Source: Microbulbifer sp. VAAF005
GTDB lineage: Bacteria; Pseudomonadota; Gammaproteobacteria; Pseudomonadales; Cellvibrionaceae
Length of the DNA: 64,000 nucleotides
Reading direction: 5' to 3'
Assembly (NCBI RefSeq): GCF_030012985.1
Contig: NZ_CP120233.1
Location: forward strand, 2,765,501 to 2,829,500
Of the stretch, positions 26,522 through 37,213 are shown piece by piece. Both the position numbers and the translations under genes were made by a program. Positions within the stretch are counted from its first letter, which is position 1. The number at the start of each line of letters is the position of its first letter. A model generated the notes under the pieces. That model ran no database searches. It worked only from the letters and a program-made list of their open reading frames with translations, and was not told the DNA's origin.

Positions 26522-27175
26522 TTAGGGAATGACGTAAAACAGCACCGCAAAGAAGTGCAAAATACCGCCCGCCAGCACAAAGAGATGCCAAATCGCATGG
26601 TGGAAGCGCAGGCTGCGCCAGAGGTAAAAAGCGATTCCACCGGTGTAGCAGAGACCACCGAGAACTAACAGCCACAAACCGCCAGTTTCCAGGCTGTCCG
26701 ACAGCGGCTTGATCGCCGCCACCACGACCCATCCCATCAAGGCACTGAGAGTAATAGACAGAGCTCGGATCTTCTTCAGCGGGGTGAACTGAATAATCAA
26801 TCCGATCAGCGCGAGCCCCCAAATAATACCGAACAGCCACCAACCCCAAGGGCCCCTCAGGGTAACCAGGGTGAAGGGAGTATAGGTTCCAGCAATCAAT
26901 AGAAAGATTGACGAGTGGTCCAGGGTCCGCAGTATTGCTTTGGCGCCGATATGGCTGACTGCGTGGTACAGCGTGGAGGCTAGGAAACAGAGTATCAGGG
27001 TGGAGGCATAGACGCTGGAGCTGACAATATGCCAGGCGTCCCCGCGCAGGGCAGCAAATCCGGTCAATACACCCAGACCGGCAATCGCCAGAAGCGCTCC
27101 AACACCATGTGTCACACTGTTGGCGATCTCTTCAGCAAAACTGTAACGACTGGCAACGGAAACGGAAGATGACAT
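26522..27175 (-). CDS. trhA: Hemolysin III/TrhA-family membrane protein
   Basis: A 217-residue integral membrane protein with seven hydrophobic segments and the PAQR/hemolysin III signatures: FAEEIANSVTHGVGALLAIA near the N-terminus, FLASTLYHAVSH, LRTLDHSSIFLLIAGTYTPF, then YLWRSLRFHHAIWHLFVLAG close to the C-terminus. The conserved His residues that hold zinc in PAQR proteins are present in these segments. TrhA has been linked to membrane energy homeostasis in E. coli. It starts 141 bases from purA's stop and is on the same strand. Confidence 0.93.
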   Translation of the reverse strand: MSSSVSVASRYSFAEEIANSVTHGVGALLAIAGLGVLTGFAALRGDAWHIVSSSVYASTLILCFLASTLYHAVSHIGAKAILRTLDHSSIFLLIAGTYTPFTLVTLRGPWGWWLFGIIWGLALIGLIIQFTPLKKIRALSITLSALMGWVVVAAIKPLSDSLETGGLWLLVLGGLCYTGGIAFYLWRSLRFHHAIWHLFVLAGGILHFFAVLFYVIP

Positions 27176-27316
27176 AAATTAGCCCGGTTAAATTCAGGTC
27201 ATAAGCCTGCGTGTAGTGCACGACCAATAACTTGGAACAGGTCTAATGATCAGAGGCCTCACTTAAAATAGCAAGGCCATCACCAGACTGCACATTCACA
27301 ACCGGGCGGTCAGGGC

Positions 27317-28651
<1,335 letters not shown>

Positions 28652-28751
28652 CTAAACTCAGGTTTTTCTCTGCGGGAGCCGGGGCCCCACATAAATGGAT
28701 GTCTGCGGGTAGGCCCGCGCGATAATAGGCACATCCACTGCGCCCGAAAAA

Positions 28752-29945
28752 TCAGTCTCGTGGTTTTACTACCCACGAATCACCCTCAGCAACCAACTCT
28801 CGGTCACAGCGGGAATCCAGTTCACTATCGGCACCACCAGCAAGGGCTGTGATGACCACTTCACCTTGAGCCCGCAGCTCGTGAATCGCCTTCCACAGTT
28901 CAGCGCCCTGGGAGCCTCTGACATCTGGCGCCAATATCGCAGCGCCCTCTTCAACGGCAGTGCTGCCCAGATTACTCAATGCCACCAGGTCACTACTGAA
29001 GCCTGTTGCTGGGCGATCGCGCCCAAACACGGCTCCGATACCGTTGTAGCGTCCACCATTGGCCAATGCCTGGCCGTGGCCCGGTGTGTAGGCGGCGAAT
29101 ACCAGACCTGTTTCATAGTCGTAGCCGCGTACTTCACTCAAATCGAAGAACAGTGTCACCTCTGGATAGCGCTCATTCAGAGCCTCAGCTACCTGCCTCA
29201 AATCGGAGACTGCCGCCAGCAAATTTTGCGGGGCTCCAGAAAAGAGTTCGCGGGCCTTATCCAGGCATTCCCGTCCCCCAACCAGCCCCGGGAGCGCCTT
29301 CAGCCACTCGGCAGCCTTCTGGTCGCCAACATTCTCCTCGACCCACTCGCACAGATCAGCAGTCGCCTTGCTCTGCAACATGGCCAACAGGGCGCTGCGC
29401 TGCTCGTCATTGAGGCCCGCCGCTTCAACCAGACTCTGGTAAATCGCGACGTGGCCCAGGTCCAGGTGCACTTGGCTGACACCCGCTACCTGAAGGCTTT
29501 GCAGCATCAGCGAGATCACCTCAAGGTCTGCACCGAGGTTGTCCACACCAAACAGTTCGGCGCCAACCTGTATCGGCGCTCGCGAACCCATCGGGGTTCG
29601 CGGCTTGGTGTACACCACCTGACCGGCGTAGCAGAGGCGGTTGGCGCCTCTGCGGGGAAAGCTGTGGGCATCAATCCGGGCAGTCTGCGGAGTCATATCC
29701 GCGCGTATACCCAAAGTGCGTCCAGATATCTGGTCGGTAACCTTAAAGGTGCTCAGATCTACATCATGGCCCATCCCAATCAGGAGGGACTCGGTGAATT
29801 CCAACATCGGCGGTATCACCAACTCGTACCCCCAGCAGTGGTAGAGGTCCAGTAGTTGGCGGCGCAGAGTCTCCAATTGCACGGCATCCGCAGGCAGAAT
29901 TTCTGCAATGCCATCCGGTAACATCCAGCGATCGGCTTGAGTCAT
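28752..29945 (-). CDS. hisZ: ATP phosphoribosyltransferase regulatory subunit HisZ
   Basis: A 397-residue paralogue of histidyl-tRNA synthetase that works with short-form HisG. It has the class II core segments: ILPADAVQLETLRRQLLDLY, YELVIPPMLEFTESLL, KVTDQISGRTLGIRADMTPQ, then RGANRLCYAGQVVY, and the later YYTGLVF-like YDYETGLVFAAYTPG with GGRYNGIG. The tRNA-binding C-terminal domain of true HisRS is absent, which together with length identifies HisZ. HisZ is found with purA in Pseudomonas-type genomes. Confidence 0.94.
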   Translation of the reverse strand: MTQADRWMLPDGIAEILPADAVQLETLRRQLLDLYHCWGYELVIPPMLEFTESLLIGMGHDVDLSTFKVTDQISGRTLGIRADMTPQTARIDAHSFPRRGANRLCYAGQVVYTKPRTPMGSRAPIQVGAELFGVDNLGADLEVISLMLQSLQVAGVSQVHLDLGHVAIYQSLVEAAGLNDEQRSALLAMLQSKATADLCEWVEENVGDQKAAEWLKALPGLVGGRECLDKARELFSGAPQNLLAAVSDLRQVAEALNERYPEVTLFFDLSEVRGYDYETGLVFAAYTPGHGQALANGGRYNGIGAVFGRDRPATGFSSDLVALSNLGSTAVEEGAAILAPDVRGSQGAELWKAIHELRAQGEVVITALAGGADSELDSRCDRELVAEGDSWVVKPRD

Positions 29946-30017
29946 GATGAAATGAATTCGTCAGCGAAGAAATTGCGGTGCCACAGCGCTTGCCACAAAC
30001 GAGCCGCAGCACTTCCC

Positions 30018-30044
30018 ACAAAAAAACCGGGCTGGGCCCGGTTT
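30018..30044 (-). terminator. Intrinsic terminator of the hfq-hflX-hflK-hflC unit
   Basis: On the minus strand AAACCGGGC and GCCCGGTTT form a perfect 9-base-pair stem with loop CCA, continuing into TTTTTTT. It lies about 100 bases beyond the hflC stop and before hisZ. Confidence 0.85.
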
Positions 30045-30144
30045 GCGTGATTTTAGCATCAAGTGCTAACAGGAAGGTAGGGTTATCGAATCTAACCCGG
30101 CGCCTATAGCACCAGTTGCCCAGTGCTACACAGCATTTTCAGCC

Positions 30145-31017
30145 CTACTCTCCTTTCGGGTCTTTCAGGTAGCGGAAGAATTCGCTATCTGGATCGACCA
30201 GCAGCATATCAGACTTGCTCCGGAAGGACTCCTTGTAAGCCTGCAGACTGCGGGTAAAGCGGTAAAACTCCGGATTCTTGCTGTAGGCCGCAGCGTAAAT
30301 AGCTGCCGCCTCTGCATCACCCGCACCGCGTAACTCTTCCGCCTGGCGGTAGGCCTCAGACTCAATCACCACTCTTTGGCGATTGGCATTAGCCTTGATA
30401 CGCTCACTGGCCTCCTGACCCTTGGCGCGATGATCCCGCGCCTCCAGCTCACGACCAGCGCGCATACGCTGGAACACAGACTCGGAGACTTCCGGTGGCA
30501 GGTCAATCCGCTTGACGCGCACATCAATCACATGCACTCCCAGGTCATCCTGAGCCACCTTATTCAGGTTCTTGGTGATCTCCGCCATCAACTCATCGCG
30601 CTCGCCACTGACTACCTCATGCAGATCGCGCACACCAAACTCGTTCCGGAGCTGATCATTGATCCGCTCCGACAGCAGGCGCACCGCATTGCGATCGTCA
30701 CCACGAGTGGCGATATAAAACTTATCCACATCAGAGATTCGATATTTGGCATACGAATCAACCATCATGAATTTGTTTTCACTGTTGAGCATACGAACGG
30801 GGCTGGAATCCACCGTCTGAATACGCGCATCAAACTTGCGCAACCTTTCCGCAAAAGGGATTTTGAAGTAGAGACCCGGCTCGGTGTAGGTGCGCACCAG
30901 CTCACCAAAGCGCAGTAACACGGCTTTTTCAGTCTCTTTCACTACAAAGGCGCTGGAAGAAAGTACCAATACTCCAACCAGGATGACAACAATGATACCC
31001 AGTGTTTTGTTATTCAT
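30145..31017 (-). CDS. hflC: Membrane protease modulator HflC
   Basis: A 290-residue SPFH protein with one N-terminal membrane segment (LGIIVVILVGVLVLSSSAFV), then VVKETEKAVLLRFGELVRTY, FAERLRKFDARIQTVDSSPV, VHVIDVRVKRIDLPPEVSES and QRMRAGRELEARDHRAKGQE. With HflK it forms the periplasmic cage over FtsH and tunes its proteolysis. It begins 11 bases after the hflK stop. Length is slightly below E. coli HflC (334). Confidence 0.96.
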   Translation of the reverse strand: MNNKTLGIIVVILVGVLVLSSSAFVVKETEKAVLLRFGELVRTYTEPGLYFKIPFAERLRKFDARIQTVDSSPVRMLNSENKFMMVDSYAKYRISDVDKFYIATRGDDRNAVRLLSERINDQLRNEFGVRDLHEVVSGERDELMAEITKNLNKVAQDDLGVHVIDVRVKRIDLPPEVSESVFQRMRAGRELEARDHRAKGQEASERIKANANRQRVVIESEAYRQAEELRGAGDAEAAAIYAAAYSKNPEFYRFTRSLQAYKESFRSKSDMLLVDPDSEFFRYLKDPKGE

Positions 31018-31028
31018 ATCATCCCCTC

Positions 31029-32183
31029 CTAGCGAATAGTCTGACTGCGACGGGTGCTGGCGTCATCCCGACGAAGGCGCTCAATAACACGCTGATAGAC
31101 TTCCTCAATCATTACAGGCGAGGTGTCCTGGCTTTGGGCTGCTCGCGCTGCTCCAGCGCCGCCTTGTGCCAATTTATCTAGTGGCAGGTACATCATGTTA
31201 TTGCCGCCCTCGACATCCACCATCACCTTGGAGGTGTTGGCCATCACGTCCTGTACCGCATCCAGGTAGAGACGCTCGCGGGTAACTTCCGGGGCACGCT
31301 CATATTCAGCCAGCAGTTTCTCAAAGCGCACAGCTTCACCTCGGGCACTCTCGATGACGCGGGCTTTGTATGCCTCGGCCTCTTCGATAATGCGCTGAGC
31401 CTGACCGCGGGCAACCGGGATTATCTGGTTAGCATCAGCCTGAGCTTCATTTTGCAGACGCACCTCGTCCTCACGGGCTTTGGTTACATCGTCAAACGCA
31501 TCCTGCACTTCGCGCGGCGCCTTAGCATCAGTCAGGTTAACCACATCAATGCGTATACCGGTCTGGTACAGGTCCAGATATTCCTGTAATCGTTCCTGCG
31601 TATCGGCAGATACTTGGGTCCGGTTCTGGGAAATCACACCGTTTAAAGTGAGAGAGCCCACCACGTGACGAAGGGCGCTGTCGGTGGCTTCCTGCAAGCT
31701 CTTCACCGGATCGCGAACACGCAGTACAAAAGACTCAGCATCCCCAACCTGCCACTGCACAGTGAGTACCACTTCTACGATATTGGCGTCTTCGGTCAGC
31801 ATCTGACCGGTAGTGCGCTCGGTACGCACCTCAGTCATATTGACCTTGGTGACGTTATCGATAAGCGGCGGATTCCAGTGCAGGCCAGCAGATTCCGTGG
31901 AGTGGTATTTGCCCAGGCGCAAAACAACCGCCTGTTCGTTGGCGTTGACCTGGTAAATCCCCAGGCCGCCATAAATCAATACGGCGAGACCAATAACCAG
32001 TACCCAGGGAAATTTGACAGAGTCGCCACTTGGGCTGCCGCTGCCACCACCACCAAACAGGCCACCTAGTTTCTGCTGAATTTTTCGCAGTAGTTCATCG
32101 AGATCGGGCGGGCCTCCATTATTGCGGTTACCGCCACCACCCCAGGGGTCTTTATTGTTACCACCCGGCTCATTCCAGGCCAT
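31029..32183 (-). CDS. hflK: Membrane protease modulator HflK
   Basis: A 384-residue SPFH protein. A Gly/Asn-rich cytoplasmic start (WNEPGGNNKDPWGGGG, then PPDLDELLRKIQQKLGGLFG) precedes a membrane segment near residue 57 (FPWVLVIGLAVLIYGGLGIY). The band-7 domain follows with NEQAVVLRLGKYHSTESAGL, VQWQVGDAESFVLRVRDP and DVVNLTDAKAPREVQDAFDD. It pairs with HflC. The first gene upstream, hflX, ends 186 bases away, leaving room for its own promoter. Confidence 0.96.
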   Translation of the reverse strand: MAWNEPGGNNKDPWGGGGNRNNGGPPDLDELLRKIQQKLGGLFGGGGSGSPSGDSVKFPWVLVIGLAVLIYGGLGIYQVNANEQAVVLRLGKYHSTESAGLHWNPPLIDNVTKVNMTEVRTERTTGQMLTEDANIVEVVLTVQWQVGDAESFVLRVRDPVKSLQEATDSALRHVVGSLTLNGVISQNRTQVSADTQERLQEYLDLYQTGIRIDVVNLTDAKAPREVQDAFDDVTKAREDEVRLQNEAQADANQIIPVARGQAQRIIEEAEAYKARVIESARGEAVRFEKLLAEYERAPEVTRERLYLDAVQDVMANTSKVMVDVEGGNNMMYLPLDKLAQGGAGAARAAQSQDTSPVMIEEVYQRVIERLRRDDASTRRSQTIR

Positions 32184-32227
32184 TTAACTTACTCCAACTA
32201 TGATCACTTAATCTTTTACTTCGGCGG

Positions 32228-32236
32228 ATTCTAGCA
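32228..32236 (-). promoter_or_regulatory. Possible extended -10 promoter upstream of hflK
   Basis: On the minus strand TGCTAGAAT gives an extended -10 (TG-N-TAGAAT) 45 bases from the hflK ATG, in the 186-base gap after hflX. No good -35 is visible at 17 bases. The gap also has the 10-base direct repeat ATTGCCGACA. Confidence 0.3.
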
Positions 32237-32369
32237 TCCATTGCCGACAAAATATTGCCGACAGGCCCTAGCCTGAGGCAAGTGGGCAGTCTGCGGAGAC
32301 CAATCCCGAACAAATTCGACTAAAGGTCGCAATATGACCTGAATTTTAAAATCAATGTTTATACAACAA

Positions 32370-33680
32370 CTACTCGGCAATGGGTTCTTCCAAAACCCAT
32401 TCCGGCGCGTCATTGCCAGCAATATGTGGCGCCAGCAGACGCTGGAAATCACTACGCGGCAATAATATTTGCAATTCACAGTCACCATTGTCGCGGTAGA
32501 CTTCCGACTGCACCGCATTAATTTCAAATAGCTGCGCTCGCAGCCTGGACTGATGAGGCTTCACTACCAATTGCCCGCGCACCATTTGCTCGCCCAGGCG
32601 CTCGACAATAGCCTCAATCAAAAGCTCACAACCCGCACCCGTTACCGCAGAAAGCCAAACTGCCCGGGGTACACCCTGATCATCCCGGTCTATACGCGGT
32701 TCAAAATCTGCCAGCAGATCAATTTTGTTATAAACCACCAGTTGCGGCAGTTCCGAAGCATCAATTTCTTCCAGAACCGTTTGCACTTCTTCCATCAGGT
32801 GTAACCGATCATCTGCTGCGGAATCCACCACATGTAGAAGCAACGTCGCACTGGCGGCCTCTTCCAGGGTTGCCCGGAATGCCTCTACCAGTTTATGCGG
32901 CAAGTGGGAGACAAATCCCACCGTATCAGCCAATACCATGGCGCCAACATTGGGTAATTCAACCCTGCGCATAGTCGGGTCGAGGGTGGCAAACAATTGG
33001 TCCCTGACATAGACATCTGCATCGGTCAGGCGATTAAACAGGGTCGACTTGCCCGCATTGGTGTAGCCAACCAGAGATACGGTGGCCATTTCTGCCCGGG
33101 AGCGCGCGCGGCGCCCCTGCTCCCGCTGGCGGCGTACCTTTTCCAGCCGCTTCTCGATGGAGTCTATGCGCGCGCGCAGCAATCGCCGGTCTGTCTCCAA
33201 CTGGGTTTCACCGGGTCCACGCAGGCCTATACCACCCTTTTGCCTCTCCAGGTGGGTCCAGCCTCGTACCAGCCGCGTTGCCATATGGCGTAGCTGGGCC
33301 AACTCCACTTGAAGCTTACCTTCGTGAGTTCGCGCACGCTGGGCAAAAATATCCAGAATAAGCCCTGTGCGATCCAGCACCCGGCACTTTAATTCGCGCT
33401 CAATATTGCGCTCCTGACTCGGAGACAGGATGTGATCAAAGATAACCAGGGCGGCTTCCTGATCCTTGACCACCTGGCGAATCTCCTCCAATTTACCTCG
33501 GCCAACAAAAGTCTTTGGGTCTGGAGTGGCGCGCTGGCCGAAAATAAAACTGACAGGATCTGCTCCGGCAGATAGGGCCAACTCCTCAAATTCACGAGGG
33601 TCGTCGGGACTGTCGATGGCGGAGAGTTCTAGGTGTACCAGTACTGCGAGCTCACCGGATTCCGGTCGATCGAAAAACAA
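32370..33680 (-). CDS. hflX: Ribosome-associated GTPase HflX
   Basis: A GTPase of about 436 residues starting at the TTG at 33680 (LFFDRPESGELAVLVHLELS); family members normally begin FFxRPExGExAxLVH, so the longer frame back to 33779 is probably not translated. The HflX N-terminal domain (TFVGRGKLEEIRQVV, then LSPSQERNIERELKCRVLDR) precedes the GTPase domain with G1 SLVGYTNAGKSTLFNRLT, the DTVGFVSHLPH G3 and the NKID G4. HflX rescues stalled ribosomes under stress. It lies downstream of hfq, as in many gammaproteobacteria. Confidence 0.95.
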   Translation of the reverse strand: MFFDRPESGELAVLVHLELSAIDSPDDPREFEELALSAGADPVSFIFGQRATPDPKTFVGRGKLEEIRQVVKDQEAALVIFDHILSPSQERNIERELKCRVLDRTGLILDIFAQRARTHEGKLQVELAQLRHMATRLVRGWTHLERQKGGIGLRGPGETQLETDRRLLRARIDSIEKRLEKVRRQREQGRRARSRAEMATVSLVGYTNAGKSTLFNRLTDADVYVRDQLFATLDPTMRRVELPNVGAMVLADTVGFVSHLPHKLVEAFRATLEEAASATLLLHVVDSAADDRLHLMEEVQTVLEEIDASELPQLVVYNKIDLLADFEPRIDRDDQGVPRAVWLSAVTGAGCELLIEAIVERLGEQMVRGQLVVKPHQSRLRAQLFEINAVQSEVYRDNGDCELQILLPRSDFQRLLAPHIAGNDAPEWVLEEPIAE

Positions 33681-33811
33681 TGGGAATTCTCTATTGCGAA
33701 AAGGGCGTGATAAGCCCTGACTGAGGTGACAACCGGCAAGCCCTGCAAGGGGCTCACCGAGCTGCTGGCGCCCCGGCAAAACGGGGTGCAGGTGAAATTG
33801 ATACGGATCTT

Positions 33812-34096
33812 TTAGCTAAAGGATTCGCGCTCACCGCCTTCACCATTACCCTCGCCGCCGTGCTGGGCTGCGGGATTCAATAGCGGTACGCGCACTGCAC
33901 GCGACGGAACAACCGTAGAAATGGCGTGCTTATACACCATTTGGCTCACAGTATTTTTGAGTAACACCACGAACTGGTCGAAGGATTCAATTTGCCCTTG
34001 GAGCTTGATGCCGTTTACCAGATAGATAGAAACCGGAATACGCTCTTTGCGCAATACGTTGAGGTAAGGGTCTTGTAAGCTGTGCCCTTTTGACAT
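33812..34096 (-). CDS. hfq: RNA chaperone Hfq
   Basis: A 94-residue protein from the ATG at 34096, which has AAGGAG a few bases upstream; the open frame extends to 34276 but that leader is unlike Hfq. The Sm core is intact: [40 protein letters not shown] and [17 protein letters not shown]. The C-terminal tail is short and Gly/Glu-rich. Hfq binds sRNAs and mRNAs. The gene lies between miaA and hflX, the classical arrangement. Confidence 0.97.
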   Translation of the reverse strand: MSKGHSLQDPYLNVLRKERIPVSIYLVNGIKLQGQIESFDQFVVLLKNTVSQMVYKHAISTVVPSRAVRVPLLNPAAQHGGEGNGEGGERESFS

Positions 34097-34287
34097 CTTT
34101 TTTCTCCTTGTCAAAAAGCTGAATGCGGTATGCAGGCCGCAATCGCACCCGCGAAGAGCGCGGATCAAAAAACGACTGAGGTTGAATACGCGTATAAGTA
34201 GTGTAGTAGCGAGCCGGAAAAGGCCGGACTCTGTGAAAACTGACTGAACGGGCTTGTCGTTTAATAGCCCAACCACGTTATGGATGC

Positions 34288-35256
34288 TTAAGCGAGAAAT
34301 TTCAAGGCTTCAGCCAATATTTCGTCATTCTCACGCACCCCACCTTGCTCATCCTGAGTGTACAAAGTTAGCAGGTCTGGCCAGCGCCGCAGCCAGGTTA
34401 ACTGGCGCTTGGCAAGCTGCCTCGTCGCCGCAATTCCAGCGGCCACCATATCATCGTAATCGGTTTGGCCTTGCAAGTGTTGCCAAACTTGTCGATATCC
34501 CACCGCGCGAATTGCCGGTAAGTCCTCGTGCAGGTCTCCCCGGTCCAGCAGACCCTTGACTTCATCAATAAAGCCCGCCGCTAGCATCTTGCGAAAACGC
34601 AGTTCGATGCGCTGGTGAAGCAGGGAGCGATCGCGGGGCATAATGGCCATCTGGCACACTTGGTACTGCTCCTGTATTCCCCCAGCTTCCTGCTCGCGAC
34701 GCAACTGCGAAAGCGGAACACCGGTGAGGCGGTAAACTTCCAGTCCCCTTTCGATACGCACCGAATGGTTGGGATGTAGCTCTGCCGCCAACTGCGGGTC
34801 CACCTGGGCCAGCTCCGCATGCAATGCAGGCCACCCTTCACGCTCTGCGCGAGCTTCAATTTCTGCTCTCACCGCTGCGTCCGCCTCAGGCAATTTTGCC
34901 ATGCCTTCCAACAGAGCACGGAAATACAACATAGTTCCGCCAACCAGTAATGGCACTTTACCAGCAGCGGTAATTTCTGCCATAGCTTCCAGCGCATCTT
35001 TGCGGAAGCGGCCTGCCGAATAAGACTCGGATGGGTCGCAGATATCGATCAAACGGTGAGGGTAAGCAGCTAGTTCTTCCACTGAGGGCTTGGCCGAGCC
35101 GATATCAAGGCCTCGATATACGAGAGCAGAATCAACACTAATTAATTCCACCGGCAAACGATCGGCGAGCGCCATGGCCAGATCCGTTTTGCCGGAGGCC
35201 GTTGGACCCATCAAGAAAATTACACGGGGCTTATCACCCGGCAAGCTGTTATTCAA
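34288..35256 (-). CDS. miaA: tRNA dimethylallyltransferase MiaA
   Basis: About 322 residues if read from the TTG at 35256 ([12 protein letters not shown]), a length close to E. coli MiaA (316); the frame is open to 35400, but that part lies over the end of mutL and is unlike the family. A GTG at 35268 is an alternative. Motifs: [20 protein letters not shown] (P-loop), [40 protein letters not shown] and [16 protein letters not shown]. It adds the dimethylallyl group to A37 of tRNAs reading UNN codons. It sits 26 bases past the mutL stop when read from 35256. Confidence 0.95.
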   Translation of the reverse strand: MNNSLPGDKPRVIFLMGPTASGKTDLAMALADRLPVELISVDSALVYRGLDIGSAKPSVEELAAYPHRLIDICDPSESYSAGRFRKDALEAMAEITAAGKVPLLVGGTMLYFRALLEGMAKLPEADAAVRAEIEARAEREGWPALHAELAQVDPQLAAELHPNHSVRIERGLEVYRLTGVPLSQLRREQEAGGIQEQYQVCQMAIMPRDRSLLHQRIELRFRKMLAAGFIDEVKGLLDRGDLHEDLPAIRAVGYRQVWQHLQGQTDYDDMVAAGIAATRQLAKRQLTWLRRWPDLLTLYTQDEQGGVRENDEILAEALKFLA

Positions 35257-35281
35257 ACTACCACCCACTTCTGCCGCGTAC

Positions 35282-37168
35282 CTATTGGCCGCGCATAAAC
35301 CACTTATCCATATCTGCCAGTTTAACCTGAGTCCAGGTCGGGCGACCGTGGTTGCACTGGCCACTGCGCTCCGTGCGCTCCATGTCCCGCAGCAGAGCAT
35401 TCATTTCAGGGATTGTCAGACGTCGGTTTGCGCGAACAGAACCGTGACAAGCCATTGTCCCCAGCACTTCGTTGATACGCTCAGCAATACGGGCGCTGTC
35501 GCCCTCGCCGAGCAGATCCGAGAGTACATCGCGCACCAGCTGTTCCACTTCCGCACCGTGTAGCATTGTGGGTACCTGGCGCACCAGCAAAGTCTCCGGG
35601 CCGGCCCGCTGCAATACGAAACCAAGCGCGGTAAACACCTTGCTGCGCTCCTCGAAGCAGTCCGCTTCCCGCTGGCTGACGGCCAGGCTCACAGGAACCA
35701 GAAGGGGCTGAGCCTGGATTCCACCGGCCGCATAAGCCACTTTCATCTGCTCATAGACAATGCGCTCATGGGCAGCATGCATATCGACAACAACCATCCC
35801 GTGCTCGTTTTGCGCGAGAATATAGATTCCATGCAACTGCGCCAGAGCAAAGCCCAGCGGCGGCACTTCTGATTCGCTTTCAATGCCCGCACCGGCCCCT
35901 ATGGTCGTCCCGGAAGGCGCTTGGGGCACGGGCACTGGCCGGCCGCTAGGGGCACCTTGCGGCTGTTGTGTCGCCGGGGATGAGTCCTGATACGGTTGGT
36001 GCAGAGCGCCGTAAGCGTTCATCTGCTCGCGCAAATTTGAGGGCGAGGGGCGATTGCTGAGTGGCATTTTATGCTGCCCGGCAAATTCACCGGCCTGCAA
36101 ACCCGTGACCTGTTCCTGGCGCTCCTGCTCTGGCTCGCTTTCTGTTTCCTCTTTCTGCCCCGGACGCACATCCGCCAGGGCCCGGTGCAAACTGCCAAAC
36201 AGGAAGTCGTGTACCAGGCGACTATCGCGAAAACGCACTTCGTGTTTGGTCGGGTGCACATTCACATCGACGGAAGCCGGGTCCAGCTCCAGATAAAGTA
36301 CAAATGCCGGATGGCGACCGTGGTACAAAACATCGGCGAACGCCCGGCGCACCGCGTGGCTGACCACCTTGTCGCGAATAGCCCGGCCATTGACATAAAA
36401 GAATTGTAAGTCGGCCTGGGAGCGCGAGAATGCGGGCTCCGCAACCCACCCCCACAGGCGCAGGCCGCTGCGCTCCACATCGATATGCAGCGCATTCTGC
36501 ATAAACGCCGGCCCACACACCTGGGCGACACGGCGCTCCATTTCCACCCGCCCGGTGCCCGCACGCAGATTATGCACACCCTTGCCGTTGTGGCGCAGGC
36601 TGATAGAGACATCAAATCGGGACAGCGCCAAGCGCTTAATTGTCTCGTCAATGCGATTGAATTCTGTTTTTTCTGTGCGCAGGAATTTCCGCCGAGCGGG
36701 CGTATTGAAGAACAGGTCGCGCACATCCACCGTGGTGCCACGGGGGTGAGCCGAGGGCGCGAGCTGTGCCTGCATGTCGCGGCCCTCCGCACTTACCTGC
36801 CACCCCTTGCCACTTTCATCGCGGCTGCTGGTCAATGCCAGACGCGCCACCGAGGAAATACTGGCGAGGGCCTCGCCGCGAAAGCCCAGGGTGGCCACCG
36901 CCTCCAGATCCTCCAAAGCGTGAATCTTGGAAGTCGCGTGGCGGGCCAGGGCCATTGGCAGGTCTTCCCGCTCTATGCCCTTGCCGTTATCGCGCACTTT
37001 CATGCGCTTGCTACCTCCGCCGTCCACATCGACCTCAAGTCGTGTAGCGCCCGCATCAAGGCTGTTTTCCAGCAACTCCTTGATTACTGATGCCGGGCGC
37101 TCAACTACCTCACCGGCGGCAATCTGGTTGGCAAGGCGAGGAGAGAGTTGCTGGATTTTATCGTGCAT
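35282..37168 (-). CDS. mutL: DNA mismatch repair protein MutL
   Basis: A 628-residue GHKL ATPase. The N-terminal domain has the ATP-site motifs [41 protein letters not shown] and [20 protein letters not shown] long Pro/Gln-rich linker (about 340-430) leads to the C-terminal dimerisation domain ([30 protein letters not shown], then [20 protein letters not shown] and CNHGRPTW). No DQHA-type endonuclease motif with the full metal set is obvious. MutL couples MutS to downstream repair. The gene follows the amidase gene, as in E. coli and Pseudomonas. Confidence 0.97.
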   Translation of the reverse strand: MHDKIQQLSPRLANQIAAGEVVERPASVIKELLENSLDAGATRLEVDVDGGGSKRMKVRDNGKGIEREDLPMALARHATSKIHALEDLEAVATLGFRGEALASISSVARLALTSSRDESGKGWQVSAEGRDMQAQLAPSAHPRGTTVDVRDLFFNTPARRKFLRTEKTEFNRIDETIKRLALSRFDVSISLRHNGKGVHNLRAGTGRVEMERRVAQVCGPAFMQNALHIDVERSGLRLWGWVAEPAFSRSQADLQFFYVNGRAIRDKVVSHAVRRAFADVLYHGRHPAFVLYLELDPASVDVNVHPTKHEVRFRDSRLVHDFLFGSLHRALADVRPGQKEETESEPEQERQEQVTGLQAGEFAGQHKMPLSNRPSPSNLREQMNAYGALHQPYQDSSPATQQPQGAPSGRPVPVPQAPSGTTIGAGAGIESESEVPPLGFALAQLHGIYILAQNEHGMVVVDMHAAHERIVYEQMKVAYAAGGIQAQPLLVPVSLAVSQREADCFEERSKVFTALGFVLQRAGPETLLVRQVPTMLHGAEVEQLVRDVLSDLLGEGDSARIAERINEVLGTMACHGSVRANRRLTIPEMNALLRDMERTERSGQCNHGRPTWTQVKLADMDKWFMRGQ

Positions 37169-37213
37169 GAATCTGGCCTGTTAATGCTGCAAGGACCGCT
37201 CGACACTGAGGTC

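Noticed and set aside
26397..26849. Open frame of 150 codons on the minus strand overlapping trhA
   Set aside because: It shares the strand but not the frame of trhA, whose membrane pattern and motifs are intact.
28866..29855. Open frame of 329 codons on the plus strand
   Set aside because: Opposite hisZ, with no domain and no ribosome site; treated as antisense shadow.
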